Both the position numbers and the translations under genes were made by a program. A DNA stretch of 64,000 nt from Cetobacterium_A somerae (lineage in GTDB: Bacteria; Fusobacteriota; Fusobacteriia; Fusobacteriales; Fusobacteriaceae). Location of the stretch: NCBI RefSeq assembly GCF_044784365.2, contig NZ_CP173065.2; one strand, 5' to 3'. Below the pieces are notes generated by a model. The model worked only from the letters and a program-made list of their open reading frames with translations, did no database searches and was not told the DNA's origin. The first letter of the stretch is position 1, and each line of letters opens with the position of its first letter. Below are positions 43,364 through 51,266 of the stretch, one piece after another.

Positions 43364-45019
43364 ATGGAGAAAGTAGTTTTAGTTGGAATAAATAGTCAGT
43401 TTATTCACACAAACTTAGCAATTAGATATTTAAAGAATTACGTTGAAAAATATAGTAGTTTAAAAATAAAGTTATATGAAAGCAATATAAATAATCAAAT
43501 TCAAAGTATAATAACAGATCTGTTTAGGTTAAATGGAAATCACTACATTTTTTCAACATATATATGGAACAAGGAATATGTTTTTAGTATTATAAAAGAG
43601 CTAAAAAAGATAATGCCTCATATAACAGTGACTCTTGGAGGACCAGAAGTTAGTTATAATGCAAAGGAATCATTGATAGAAAATAAATCTATTGATTTTG
43701 TTTTAGTAGGAGAGGGAGAAAAGGTACTTTTAAATTTTTTAACTAATGAAAATAAGAATCAAAAAGGAGTAGCTTTTTTAAAGTCTGGAGAGTTTGCATA
43801 TTTAGGTGATGAATTTCCAATAGAAAATTTAGATACAATACCATTTCCATATAATGACGAAGAATTAAAAGAAAATATAAAGATTTTATATTATGAATCA
43901 AGTAGAGGATGTCCTTTTAGTTGTTCATATTGTTTATCATCTATAGATAAAGGTGTTAGATATCTATCTTTAGAGAGAGTAAAAAGTGACTTAAAAAGAT
44001 TTTTAGATTCAGGAGTAGAATTAGTAAAATTTGTAGATAGAACTTATAATTTAAGAAAAGATAGATATTTAGGAATTTGGGAATATTTATTAGAAAATTA
44101 TAAAGAGGGAGTAACATTTCATTTTGAAATAAATGCTAATATTTTTGATGAGGAAATAATCGCTTTTTTAAAGAAAGTTCCAGATGGATATTTCCAATTT
44201 GAAGTGGGAGTTCAAAGTATTAATAAAGAAACAATGGATAGTATAAATAGAAGAAACTTGTTAGAAAGGCTAAGAAATAATATTAAAGCGATATCTAAAA
44301 ATATTCATTTACACGTGGATTTAATAGCAGGATTACCATATGATACATATGATACGTTTAAAGATTCATTTGATTATGTATATGATTTAGATGCTGAAAT
44401 GATTCAACTTGGATTCTTAAAAATTTTAAGTGGAACAAAAATAGCTAGTGAAATAGAGAAGTATGACTATAAATATATAGAATTTCCTCCATATGAAGTA
44501 CTTTCTAATTGTTTTATAAAATATGAAGAGCTAGTAAAATTAAAAAATGTAGAAAAAATGTTAGATTACTATTATAATTCTGAGAAGTTTAAGTATTCAG
44601 TAAAGTTTATAATAGAAAATTATTATAATAGACCATTTGACTTTTTTGAAGATATTTCAAATTATTATGATAAACAAAATTTGTTAGGGCTAGGTCATAA
44701 AGTTGTAACTATTTTTAATAATTTAGTTAAATTTTTTGAAGAGAAAAATTTTCAAGGAAAAAATATTTTTATAGAGTATTTAAAATTAGATTATTTACTT
44801 TTAGGAAAGCCAGGTGTATATCCTGAATGGTTCATTTCTAATAAAGATAAAGAAAAATATAATAATATAATAATTGAAAAAGATTTTATATCTTCAAGAG
44901 AGGGATATAAAAAGACTGAGTTTGAAAAATTTAATTATGATGTATTAAATAACAAAAATGGAGAGATTGAAATATTTTTTAACTATACAAAGAAAAAAAC
45001 AATTTTAGAAACTTTTTAG
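43364..45019 (+). CDS. B12-binding domain radical SAM protein (DUF4080 type)
   Basis: The N-terminal 150 residues resemble a cobalamin-binding domain (VVLVGINSQFIHTNLAIRYL, later GGPEVSYN and FVLVGEGEK). The radical SAM core begins with SSRGCPFSCSYCLS (CX3CX2C) near residue 185 and includes QFEVGVQSINKETM. The C-terminal part fits DUF4080. Such enzymes usually do methyl transfer or rearrangements, but the substrate is unknown. It sits 18 bases after mltG and may share its transcript. Confidence 0.87.
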   Translation: MEKVVLVGINSQFIHTNLAIRYLKNYVEKYSSLKIKLYESNINNQIQSIITDLFRLNGNHYIFSTYIWNKEYVFSIIKELKKIMPHITVTLGGPEVSYNAKESLIENKSIDFVLVGEGEKVLLNFLTNENKNQKGVAFLKSGEFAYLGDEFPIENLDTIPFPYNDEELKENIKILYYESSRGCPFSCSYCLSSIDKGVRYLSLERVKSDLKRFLDSGVELVKFVDRTYNLRKDRYLGIWEYLLENYKEGVTFHFEINANIFDEEIIAFLKKVPDGYFQFEVGVQSINKETMDSINRRNLLERLRNNIKAISKNIHLHVDLIAGLPYDTYDTFKDSFDYVYDLDAEMIQLGFLKILSGTKIASEIEKYDYKYIEFPPYEVLSNCFIKYEELVKLKNVEKMLDYYYNSEKFKYSVKFIIENYYNRPFDFFEDISNYYDKQNLLGLGHKVVTIFNNLVKFFEEKNFQGKNIFIEYLKLDYLLLGKPGVYPEWFISNKDKEKYNNIIIEKDFISSREGYKKTEFEKFNYDVLNNKNGEIEIFFNYTKKKTILETF

Positions 45020-45102
45020 TTAAAAATAAGAGGTAAAAAGAGTTTTAAAAAGAGGCTCTATATGGTATAATTCTATAAAATACTGTTTTAAAGGATAAAA
45101 TT

Positions 45103-46443
45103 ATGTTAAAAAAAATTTTGAAAAAAATAAAAGATGAAAAATTAATACAAGAGGGCGACAAAATAGTTCTTGGTTTTTCAGGAGGACCAGATTCAGTATT
45201 TTTATTAGAAGCTCTAAATTATGCTAAAAAAGAGATAAATTTTGAGTTTGTTTTAGCTCATGTTAATCATTTGTTAAGAGGAGAAAATTCAGACACAGAT
45301 GAAAAATTTAGTATTGAATGTAGTGAGAGATTAAATATACCAATTTTTGTAAAAAGAGCTTCGATAGAAGAGATTGCTAAAGAAAATAATATAGGTTTAG
45401 AAGAAGCTGGAAGATTTATTAGATATGAATTTTTTAAAGATATATTGAAAAAGATTTCGGGTAATAAAATAGCAATAGCTCACAATTTAGACGATCAAAT
45501 CGAAACATTTCTATTTAGACTTATTAGAGGTTCATCTTTAGAAGGATTAGAAGGAATTCCAAATAGAGAAAATATTATTAGACCAATTAACGAGGTCTAT
45601 AAAAATAATATTTTAAAATTCTTAGATGAAAATAAAATTAAATATAGAATAGATGAAACTAATTTTGAAAATGATTTTACAAGAAATAGTATAAGATTAG
45701 ATTTGATACCTTGGATTGAAAAAAGATACAACAATAATTTTAAAGACAAAATTTTTAATTTGATTTCAGAAATTAAAGAAGTGAATAAGATTCTAGAAAT
45801 TGATTTAAAAAAATACGAAGATTTTAAAGATAATAGATGGTCTTTAAATATAGATTTAATTGAATTAGAAGAAAATTATATTCAAAGAAAGATAATTAAT
45901 GAGTATTTAAAAAAATATAATTTAGAAGGTTCAAGAGAAAAAATAGGAAACATTATAAAATTATTGAATACTAATGGAAGTAAGGTAATAAAATTAGAAA
46001 AAGGTTTTATATTGAAAAAACAATATAAAAATATTTGGATAGAAAAGGAAAAAAAAGATAAATTAGAAAAAGTTAATAAACTAGTTACAGAAAAAATACC
46101 GTTTAAAATCATTTTTAATAGCTATGTTGTAGAAGCTATAGAGGATAATAAAAGTTTTGGTAAAAATGAATTTTTAACAAATTTAAAAATAGGTGACACT
46201 ATAGAGATTAGAATGAGAAAGGATGGGGATAAGATAAGACCTTTAGGAATGGAATCATATAAAAAATTAAAAGATGTTTTTATAAATGAGAAAATTCCAA
46301 AAGATTTAAGGGGAGAAATACCATTAATATTAAAAGACGATGAAATCGTTTGGGCTTCAGGCGTAAAAAAGAGCGAGAGTTTTAAGGGTGAAGAAAATAA
46401 AAAGGGAATTAAGCTAATCATAAGGAGGCAAGATGAAGAATAG
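45103..46443 (+). CDS. tilS: tRNA(Ile)-lysidine synthetase TilS
   Basis: TilS joins lysine to C34 of the CAU-anticodon tRNA(Ile), changing it to read AUA. The PP-loop FSGGPDSVFLLEAL lies near residue 24, followed by HVNHLLRGENSDTDE and AIAHNLDDQIETFLFRLIRGS. The C-terminal TilS domain ends with the MRKDGDKIRPLGMESYKKLKD segment. At 446 residues it is full length. It overlaps ftsH by 11 bases, an arrangement like the tilS-ftsH order of Firmicutes without hpt. Confidence 0.95.
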   Translation: MLKKILKKIKDEKLIQEGDKIVLGFSGGPDSVFLLEALNYAKKEINFEFVLAHVNHLLRGENSDTDEKFSIECSERLNIPIFVKRASIEEIAKENNIGLEEAGRFIRYEFFKDILKKISGNKIAIAHNLDDQIETFLFRLIRGSSLEGLEGIPNRENIIRPINEVYKNNILKFLDENKIKYRIDETNFENDFTRNSIRLDLIPWIEKRYNNNFKDKIFNLISEIKEVNKILEIDLKKYEDFKDNRWSLNIDLIELEENYIQRKIINEYLKKYNLEGSREKIGNIIKLLNTNGSKVIKLEKGFILKKQYKNIWIEKEKKDKLEKVNKLVTEKIPFKIIFNSYVVEAIEDNKSFGKNEFLTNLKIGDTIEIRMRKDGDKIRPLGMESYKKLKDVFINEKIPKDLRGEIPLILKDDEIVWASGVKKSESFKGEENKKGIKLIIRRQDEE

Positions 46444-48619
46444 AGAAGATAATGAAAAAATGGCATTGTATAACTTCATTGAAGAGGAGCCAAAAAAAGA
46501 TGAAAGCGACGATGATGAAGCTGAGAAAAACAATGACAAAAAATCAAATGAGGAAAAAGAAAAAGAAGAGTTAGAGGAAAGAAAAAGAAAAATTAAAGAA
46601 AAATTAAAAGAGGGTATAGATAAAGGAAAACAAGATAAAGATTCAAATGACTCAAGAGAGTTAGGAGGAAGATTTAACTTAAAAGGATTTGTGATGTTAT
46701 TATTTATAGTAACAATAATTTTATCTCTTCCAACAATGTTTTCTAAGTCAGATTCAACAAATGTAAAAACAATAAGTTATACAGATTTTTTACAAGATGT
46801 AAAAGATAATAAGTTAGTTAGAGTAGATGAAAGAGAAGGGTATATATATGGATATACTGCTGAAAAAGATGCATCTGCAGTAAAAGCTAGAATGATAACA
46901 GATAGACTTGGAGGAGATTTACAACTAGTTGATTTAATAGAGAATAAAAATATCCAAATACAATCTTTACCACCACAAGAGTTACCATTTTTATTAAATA
47001 TGCTAGCATCTTGGTTCCCGATGTTACTGTTAATTGGAATTTGGATTTTTATGCTTAATAAAATGAATAAAGGAAGCGGTGGAGGACCACAAGTTTTCAA
47101 TATGGGTAAATCTAAAGCTAAAGAAAATGGTGAAAATGTATCTCAAGTTACTTTTGCTGATGTAGCTGGAATAGATGAAGCAAAAGTTGAATTAGAGGAA
47201 ATTGTTCAATTTTTAAAAGAGCCTGATAAATTTAAAAATTTAGGTGCTAAAATTCCAAAAGGAGTTTTATTGCTAGGTGCTCCAGGAACAGGTAAAACAC
47301 TTTTAGCTAAAGCTGTAGCTGGAGAAGCTGGGGTTCCATTCTTTAGTATGTCAGGATCAGAATTCGTAGAAATGTTTGTTGGAGTTGGAGCTTCAAGAGT
47401 TAGAGATTTATTTTCTAAAGCTAGAAAAAACTCTCCATGTATAATCTTTATAGATGAGATTGATGCAGTAGGTAGAAAAAGAGGAAGTGGTCAAGGTGGA
47501 GGAAACGACGAGAGAGAGCAAACACTTAACCAACTTCTAGTAGAAATGGATGGATTTGGAAGCGATGAAACAATAATAGTATTAGCTGCAACAAATAGAC
47601 CTGAAATACTAGATAAAGCTTTAATGAGACCAGGAAGATTTGATAGACAAGTAGTAGTTGATAGACCTGATATAAAGGGTAGAGAGGCTATTTTAAAAGT
47701 TCATTCAAGAAATAAAAAGTTTGCATCAGATGTTGATTTTGATGTAATAGCAAGAAAAACGCCAGGATTTGTAGGAGCGGATATTGCAAATATGTTAAAT
47801 GAAGCGGCTATATTGGCTGCAAGAGCTGGTAGAGATGAAATAAATATGTCTGATTTAGAAGAAGCTTCTGAAAAAGTTACAATAGGACCAGAGAGAAAAT
47901 CAAGAATGGCAGTTCAAAAGGAAAGAATTATAGTTGCTTATCATGAAGTTGGTCATGCTATGACTCAAAGATTGTCACCACATACAGAACCAGTTCACAA
48001 GGTTACAATAATTCCTAGAGGAATGGCTGCTCTTGGGTATACAATGACTCTTCCAACAGAGGATAGATATTTAAAATCAAAAAATGAGTTTTTATCTGAG
48101 CTTGTAACACTTTTAGGAGGAAGAGCATCAGAAGAAGTTGTATTTGGAGACATAACTACAGGCGCTAGTAACGATATAGAAAGAGCTACAGCAATAGCTC
48201 ATGCTATGGTAACTAAATATGGTATGAGTGATAAATTTGGACCAATAATGTTAGATGCTACTCGTGATGGAGATATGTTCCAACAAAAGCTTTATGGAGA
48301 AACAACTTCAAAAGAGATAGATGATGAAATAAGAAGATTAGTAACGACAGCTTATAATAAAGCAAAAGAGATTTTAACTGAAAATAGAGAAACATTAGAG
48401 AATATAACTCAGGCATTGTTAAGATTAGAGACTATAACAGGTGAAGAGTTAGATGAGATGTTAAAAGGAAAAACTGTTGAAAGATTAGAAGAAGAAAACA
48501 GAATAGAAGAAAAATTAGCAGACTTAAAAGAAGAAGAAAATAAATTAAGAGAAGAATTAAAACAGAAAGCCTCTCAGTCAGTTTTAGAAGATCAAAAAGA
48601 GGATAAGACAGAAAATTAG
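46433..48619 (+). CDS. ftsH: ATP-dependent zinc metalloprotease FtsH
   Basis: FtsH degrades misassembled membrane proteins and selected regulators. A highly charged 80-residue N-terminal tail (unusually long; EEEPKKDESDDDEAEK) precedes membrane helix 1 (about 84-103), a periplasmic loop and helix 2 (about 187-208). The AAA module has GAPGTGKT, IIFIDEIDAVG and the pore and SRH motifs. The protease carries the zinc site HEVGH. AAGGAGG inside tilS serves the ATG. At 728 residues it is somewhat longer than E. coli FtsH (644), mainly because of the tails. Confidence 0.96.
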   Translation: MKNREDNEKMALYNFIEEEPKKDESDDDEAEKNNDKKSNEEKEKEELEERKRKIKEKLKEGIDKGKQDKDSNDSRELGGRFNLKGFVMLLFIVTIILSLPTMFSKSDSTNVKTISYTDFLQDVKDNKLVRVDEREGYIYGYTAEKDASAVKARMITDRLGGDLQLVDLIENKNIQIQSLPPQELPFLLNMLASWFPMLLLIGIWIFMLNKMNKGSGGGPQVFNMGKSKAKENGENVSQVTFADVAGIDEAKVELEEIVQFLKEPDKFKNLGAKIPKGVLLLGAPGTGKTLLAKAVAGEAGVPFFSMSGSEFVEMFVGVGASRVRDLFSKARKNSPCIIFIDEIDAVGRKRGSGQGGGNDEREQTLNQLLVEMDGFGSDETIIVLAATNRPEILDKALMRPGRFDRQVVVDRPDIKGREAILKVHSRNKKFASDVDFDVIARKTPGFVGADIANMLNEAAILAARAGRDEINMSDLEEASEKVTIGPERKSRMAVQKERIIVAYHEVGHAMTQRLSPHTEPVHKVTIIPRGMAALGYTMTLPTEDRYLKSKNEFLSELVTLLGGRASEEVVFGDITTGASNDIERATAIAHAMVTKYGMSDKFGPIMLDATRDGDMFQQKLYGETTSKEIDDEIRRLVTTAYNKAKEILTENRETLENITQALLRLETITGEELDEMLKGKTVERLEEENRIEEKLADLKEEENKLREELKQKASQSVLEDQKEDKTEN

Positions 48620-48621
48620 AC

Positions 48622-48650
48622 TTTACTAAAATAAGATATTGTGTTATAAT
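48622..48650 (+). promoter_or_regulatory. Promoter of rpsO
   Basis: TTTACT (48622-48627), a 17-base spacer and TATAAT (48645-48650). Transcription would start near 48657 and leave a leader of about 70 bases. Confidence 0.65.
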
Positions 48651-48667
48651 AATAACAATCTATGCTA

Positions 48668-48701
48668 GGATTTACGATTAAGCCCCGTAAACCTTGGCTT
48701 A
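48668..48701 (+). promoter_or_regulatory. Candidate S15-binding leader RNA of rpsO
   Basis: Helix 1 pairs GG-TTTACG (48668-48676, one bulged A) with CGTAAACC (48686-48693). Its loop contains TAAGCC (48679-48684), which is complementary to GGCTTA just downstream (48696-48701). The two helices can be alternatives or can form a pseudoknot. E. coli rpsO is autoregulated by S15 binding a leader that switches between a double hairpin and a pseudoknot. Confidence 0.5.
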
Positions 48702-48728
48702 GATATTAAATATTCAGGAGGAAATAAA

Positions 48729-48989
48729 ATGGCTATAAACAAAGCAGAAATCATCAGCGCTTACGGAAAAGACGGGAAAGATACAGGATCTACAGAGGTT
48801 CAAATCGCTATCTTAACTGCACAAATTAACCACTTAACTAATCACTTAAGAACTCACAAGAAGGACTTCCACTCAAGATTAGGATTATTAAAAATGGTTG
48901 GAAAAAGAAAGAGACTTTTAAGCTACTTAATGAGCAAAGATATCGAAGGATACAGAGCTCTTATTGCTAAATTAGGAATCAGAAAGTAA
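48729..48989 (+). CDS. rpsO: 30S ribosomal protein S15
   Basis: The 86-residue protein matches S15 along its length: DTGSTEVQIAILTAQINHLT, HLRTHKKDFHSRLGLLKMVG, KRKRLLSYL and YRALIAKLGIRK. S15 binds 16S rRNA helices 20-22 early in small-subunit assembly. Codon use is C-richer than in neighbours (AAC, TAC, ATC), as expected for a highly expressed gene. AGGAGG precedes the ATG. It has its own promoter, a structured leader and a terminator. Confidence 0.98.
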   Translation: MAINKAEIISAYGKDGKDTGSTEVQIAILTAQINHLTNHLRTHKKDFHSRLGLLKMVGKRKRLLSYLMSKDIEGYRALIAKLGIRK

Positions 48990-48993
48990 TATT

Positions 48994-49024
48994 AAAACGA
49001 GGAAGTCTTCCTCGTTTTTTTTTA
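48994..49024 (+). terminator. Terminator of rpsO
   Basis: Arms AAAACGAGGAA (48994-49004) and TTCCTCGTTTT (49008-49018) followed by a run of T. Confidence 0.92.
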
Positions 49025-49046
49025 TAAAATAAAATGGGGAGAGTGT

Positions 49047-50198
49047 ATGAAAAATTTATTATTATTATTTTTAATAATATTTTCCACTGGAATATTAGCT
49101 CAAGAGATAGAGAATAATGAGAAACAAACACAAGAAGAGTATATAAAAGGAAGAATTTTATATTTAGAGAGTACAAAAAAAAGTGGGTATAATGGACAGG
49201 ATGGGATAAAAGAGATTGAAGAATATAGAGTAAGAATATTAGAAGGTGAAGATGAAAATAAAGAGATTTTAATTCAATCGCCAGTTTATTTAGAGAAAGC
49301 TTATAATATTTTTATAAGAGAGAATGAAAATGTAGTATTGTATAAAGAGCATGGAGAATTAGGTGATAATACATACTATATAGTAGATATTGATAAAAGA
49401 GACTCTATATTTTTAATAGTAGGTATATTTGTATTGTTAACAGTTATAATTGCCAGATATAAAGGAATAAAGGCGATTTTATCCTTAGTAATAGTAGTAG
49501 GGATAATATATAATATTTTTCTACCAATGATATCAAATGGCTATTCACCAATTTTGATTTCAACCTTATGTGCTTTATTATGTTCAACAATTACAATATT
49601 TTTGACAACAGGCTTCTCTCAAAAAGGATTAGTAGCAATACTAGGAGCAGTTTCAGGAGTAGTAATAGCAGGAATAGTATCAATGTATTTTTCATATAAA
49701 ATGGCTATGACAGGTTTTGTTTCAGTAGAGGCATTAAATTATTCAACATTACTTCAGGGAATAAAAATTAGAGAAATAATATCAGCTGGAGTTATCTTAG
49801 GAAGTATGGGAGCAGTAATGGATGTATCTATGTCAATATCTTCAGCCCTTACAGAATTAAGAAAGAGAAGCGCTGATATAACTAAAAAAGACATTTTTGA
49901 ATCAGGAATGAGAATAGGTGAAGATATTATAGGAACAATGGTAAATACGCTAATATTAGCGTATATAGGAAGTGGAATATTATCAACTTTATTCATATAT
50001 TTACAAAAAGAACAATTTCCTTTAATTAGAATTTTAAATTTTGAATCAGTAGCAGCTGATATTATAAGAGCTTTTGCAGGAAGTATAGGAATTTTAGTTG
50101 CAGTGCCAATAACTTCATATTTATGCTGTATTATATTTACAAAAAAAATAGCTGAATTTCAGCTATTTTTTATTGTTCTGTGGGAACAAAGTGGTTAA
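49047..50198 (+). CDS. YibE/F-family membrane protein
   Basis: A signal peptide (residues 1-18) is followed by a soluble region of about 100 residues and then seven or eight membrane helices. The YibE/F block is clear: GAVSGVVIAGIVSMYF, IKIREIISAGVILGSMGAVMDVSMSISSAL and GMRIGEDIIGTMVNTLILAYIG. The function of the family is unknown. The last 18 codons run through an intrinsic terminator, and the gene overlaps the end of kdsC by 29 bases on the other strand. Confidence 0.85.
   Translation: MKNLLLLFLIIFSTGILAQEIENNEKQTQEEYIKGRILYLESTKKSGYNGQDGIKEIEEYRVRILEGEDENKEILIQSPVYLEKAYNIFIRENENVVLYKEHGELGDNTYYIVDIDKRDSIFLIVGIFVLLTVIIARYKGIKAILSLVIVVGIIYNIFLPMISNGYSPILISTLCALLCSTITIFLTTGFSQKGLVAILGAVSGVVIAGIVSMYFSYKMAMTGFVSVEALNYSTLLQGIKIREIISAGVILGSMGAVMDVSMSISSALTELRKRSADITKKDIFESGMRIGEDIIGTMVNTLILAYIGSGILSTLFIYLQKEQFPLIRILNFESVAADIIRAFAGSIGILVAVPITSYLCCIIFTKKIAEFQLFFIVLWEQSG
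50144..50171. terminator. Terminator inside the 3' end of the YibE/F gene
   Basis: Arms AAAAATAGCTGA (50144-50155) and TCAGCTATTTTT (50159-50170) with a 3-base loop and T runs on both strands. It serves both converging genes. Confidence 0.8.
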
Positions 50199-50676
50199 CT
50201 ACATTATTCCATAAATTTTCTTTTTTTAAAATATATTCTATAAATTCTCTAACAGCTCCATCTCCACCATTTTTAGTTGAAATAAAATCAGAAATATTAA
50301 GAATTTCTTCAACTGAATCTTTAGGTGCTCCTGCTAGTTTACATTTTTTCATAACTGCCAAATCAATTAGATCATCACCCATATAAGCAACATTATCATA
50401 AGAAATAGAATATTTTTCTAATATTAAATCAAGAGTTGCTATTTTATTTTTAATTCCTTGATGAATCTCTTTTATTCCAAGTTCTTGACAACGTTTAGTA
50501 ACTATTTGAGATGTTTTTCCTGTGATGATAGCAATCTCTTTACCTTGAGAAATAGCTTGGGTAATTCCTAATCCATCTTTAACATTAAAAGCTTTCATTT
50601 CATCACCAAGATTTGTTACATAAAGCTTACCATCAGTAAGAGTTCCGTCAACATCTAAAACAATAAGTTTAATCAT
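50170..50676 (-). CDS. kdsC: KDO-8-phosphate phosphatase (HAD family, KdsC)
   Basis: KdsC removes phosphate from 3-deoxy-D-manno-octulosonate 8-phosphate on the path to LPS inner core. The short (168-residue) HAD protein lacks a cap, as in KdsC. LDVDGTLTDGKLY holds the nucleophile and acid Asp, IITGKTS the Thr, and YMGDDLIDLAVMKKCKLAGAP the metal-binding Asp pair. AGGAGG precedes the ATG. No other kds gene is nearby. It implies an LPS-bearing outer membrane. Confidence 0.92.
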   Translation of the reverse strand: MIKLIVLDVDGTLTDGKLYVTNLGDEMKAFNVKDGLGITQAISQGKEIAIITGKTSQIVTKRCQELGIKEIHQGIKNKIATLDLILEKYSISYDNVAYMGDDLIDLAVMKKCKLAGAPKDSVEEILNISDFISTKNGGDGAVREFIEYILKKENLWNNVVNHFVPTEQ

Positions 50677-50684
50677 AAAGCCTC

Positions 50685-50724
50685 CTCAAAAATAAAAAAT
50701 AAAACTGGGGATGTCCCCAGTTTT
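50685..50724 (-). terminator. Terminator of rpsT
   Basis: Arms AAAACTGGGGA and TCCCCAGTTTT (50701-50724) form an 11-bp stem; on the minus strand a T-rich tail runs from 50700 to 50685. Confidence 0.85.
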
Positions 50725-50740
50725 ACTTTAATAGCATCGA

Positions 50741-51001
50741 TTATAAAGCGTTAACTTTTGCAGCTAATCTAGCTTTTCTTCTAGATGCTGTATTCTTTTT
50801 CATAATTCCTTTGCTTACAGCTTTATCTAACTCTTTATAAGCTACTGATAAAGCAGCGTTTGCAGCTTCAACCTCTTTAGTTTCTACTGCTACTAAAACT
50901 CTCTTAAGCATTGTTTTTACTCTAGATTTTACAGCTTGATTTCTCTCTCTGTTTCTCTCTGCTACTAAAACTCTCTTTTTTGCTGATTTTGAATGTGCCA
51001 A
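50741..51001 (-). CDS. rpsT: 30S ribosomal protein S20
   Basis: The 86-residue basic protein matches S20: AHSKSAKKRVLVAERNRERN, KSRVKTMLKRVL, then AYKELDKAVSKGIMKKNTASRRKARLA. S20 binds 16S rRNA during early assembly. The start codon is TTG at 51001 with GGGAGG 8 bases upstream; the E. coli rpsT gene also starts with UUG, where the weak start is tied to autoregulation. It is a single-gene unit with its own promoter and terminator. Confidence 0.97.
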   Translation of the reverse strand: MAHSKSAKKRVLVAERNRERNQAVKSRVKTMLKRVLVAVETKEVEAANAALSVAYKELDKAVSKGIMKKNTASRRKARLAAKVNAL

Positions 51002-51042
51002 ATCAAAAACCTCCCTTTAATTTTAAATAAAATTTTCATAAC

Positions 51043-51071
51043 ATAATAACATAAATAACGCTTTATGTCAA
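51043..51071 (-). promoter_or_regulatory. Promoter of rpsT
   Basis: On the minus strand TTGACA (51071-51066), a 17-base spacer and TATTAT (51048-51043). Confidence 0.7.
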
Positions 51072-51266
51072 TATGAATATCGTACGAAGTACAAGTATTT
51101 TAATTTGACAGGTAAGCATAAAAAGAGACACAATATTTACAATGGACCTAGAATATTTTAACATATTTATTAGGAAAAAAGAAGATAAATAAAAAAATAA
51201 TTTATATTTTCTCAAAAAAGAGTATTATATTGTAGTGAGAATATAATAAACAAAGAAAGGATAAGA

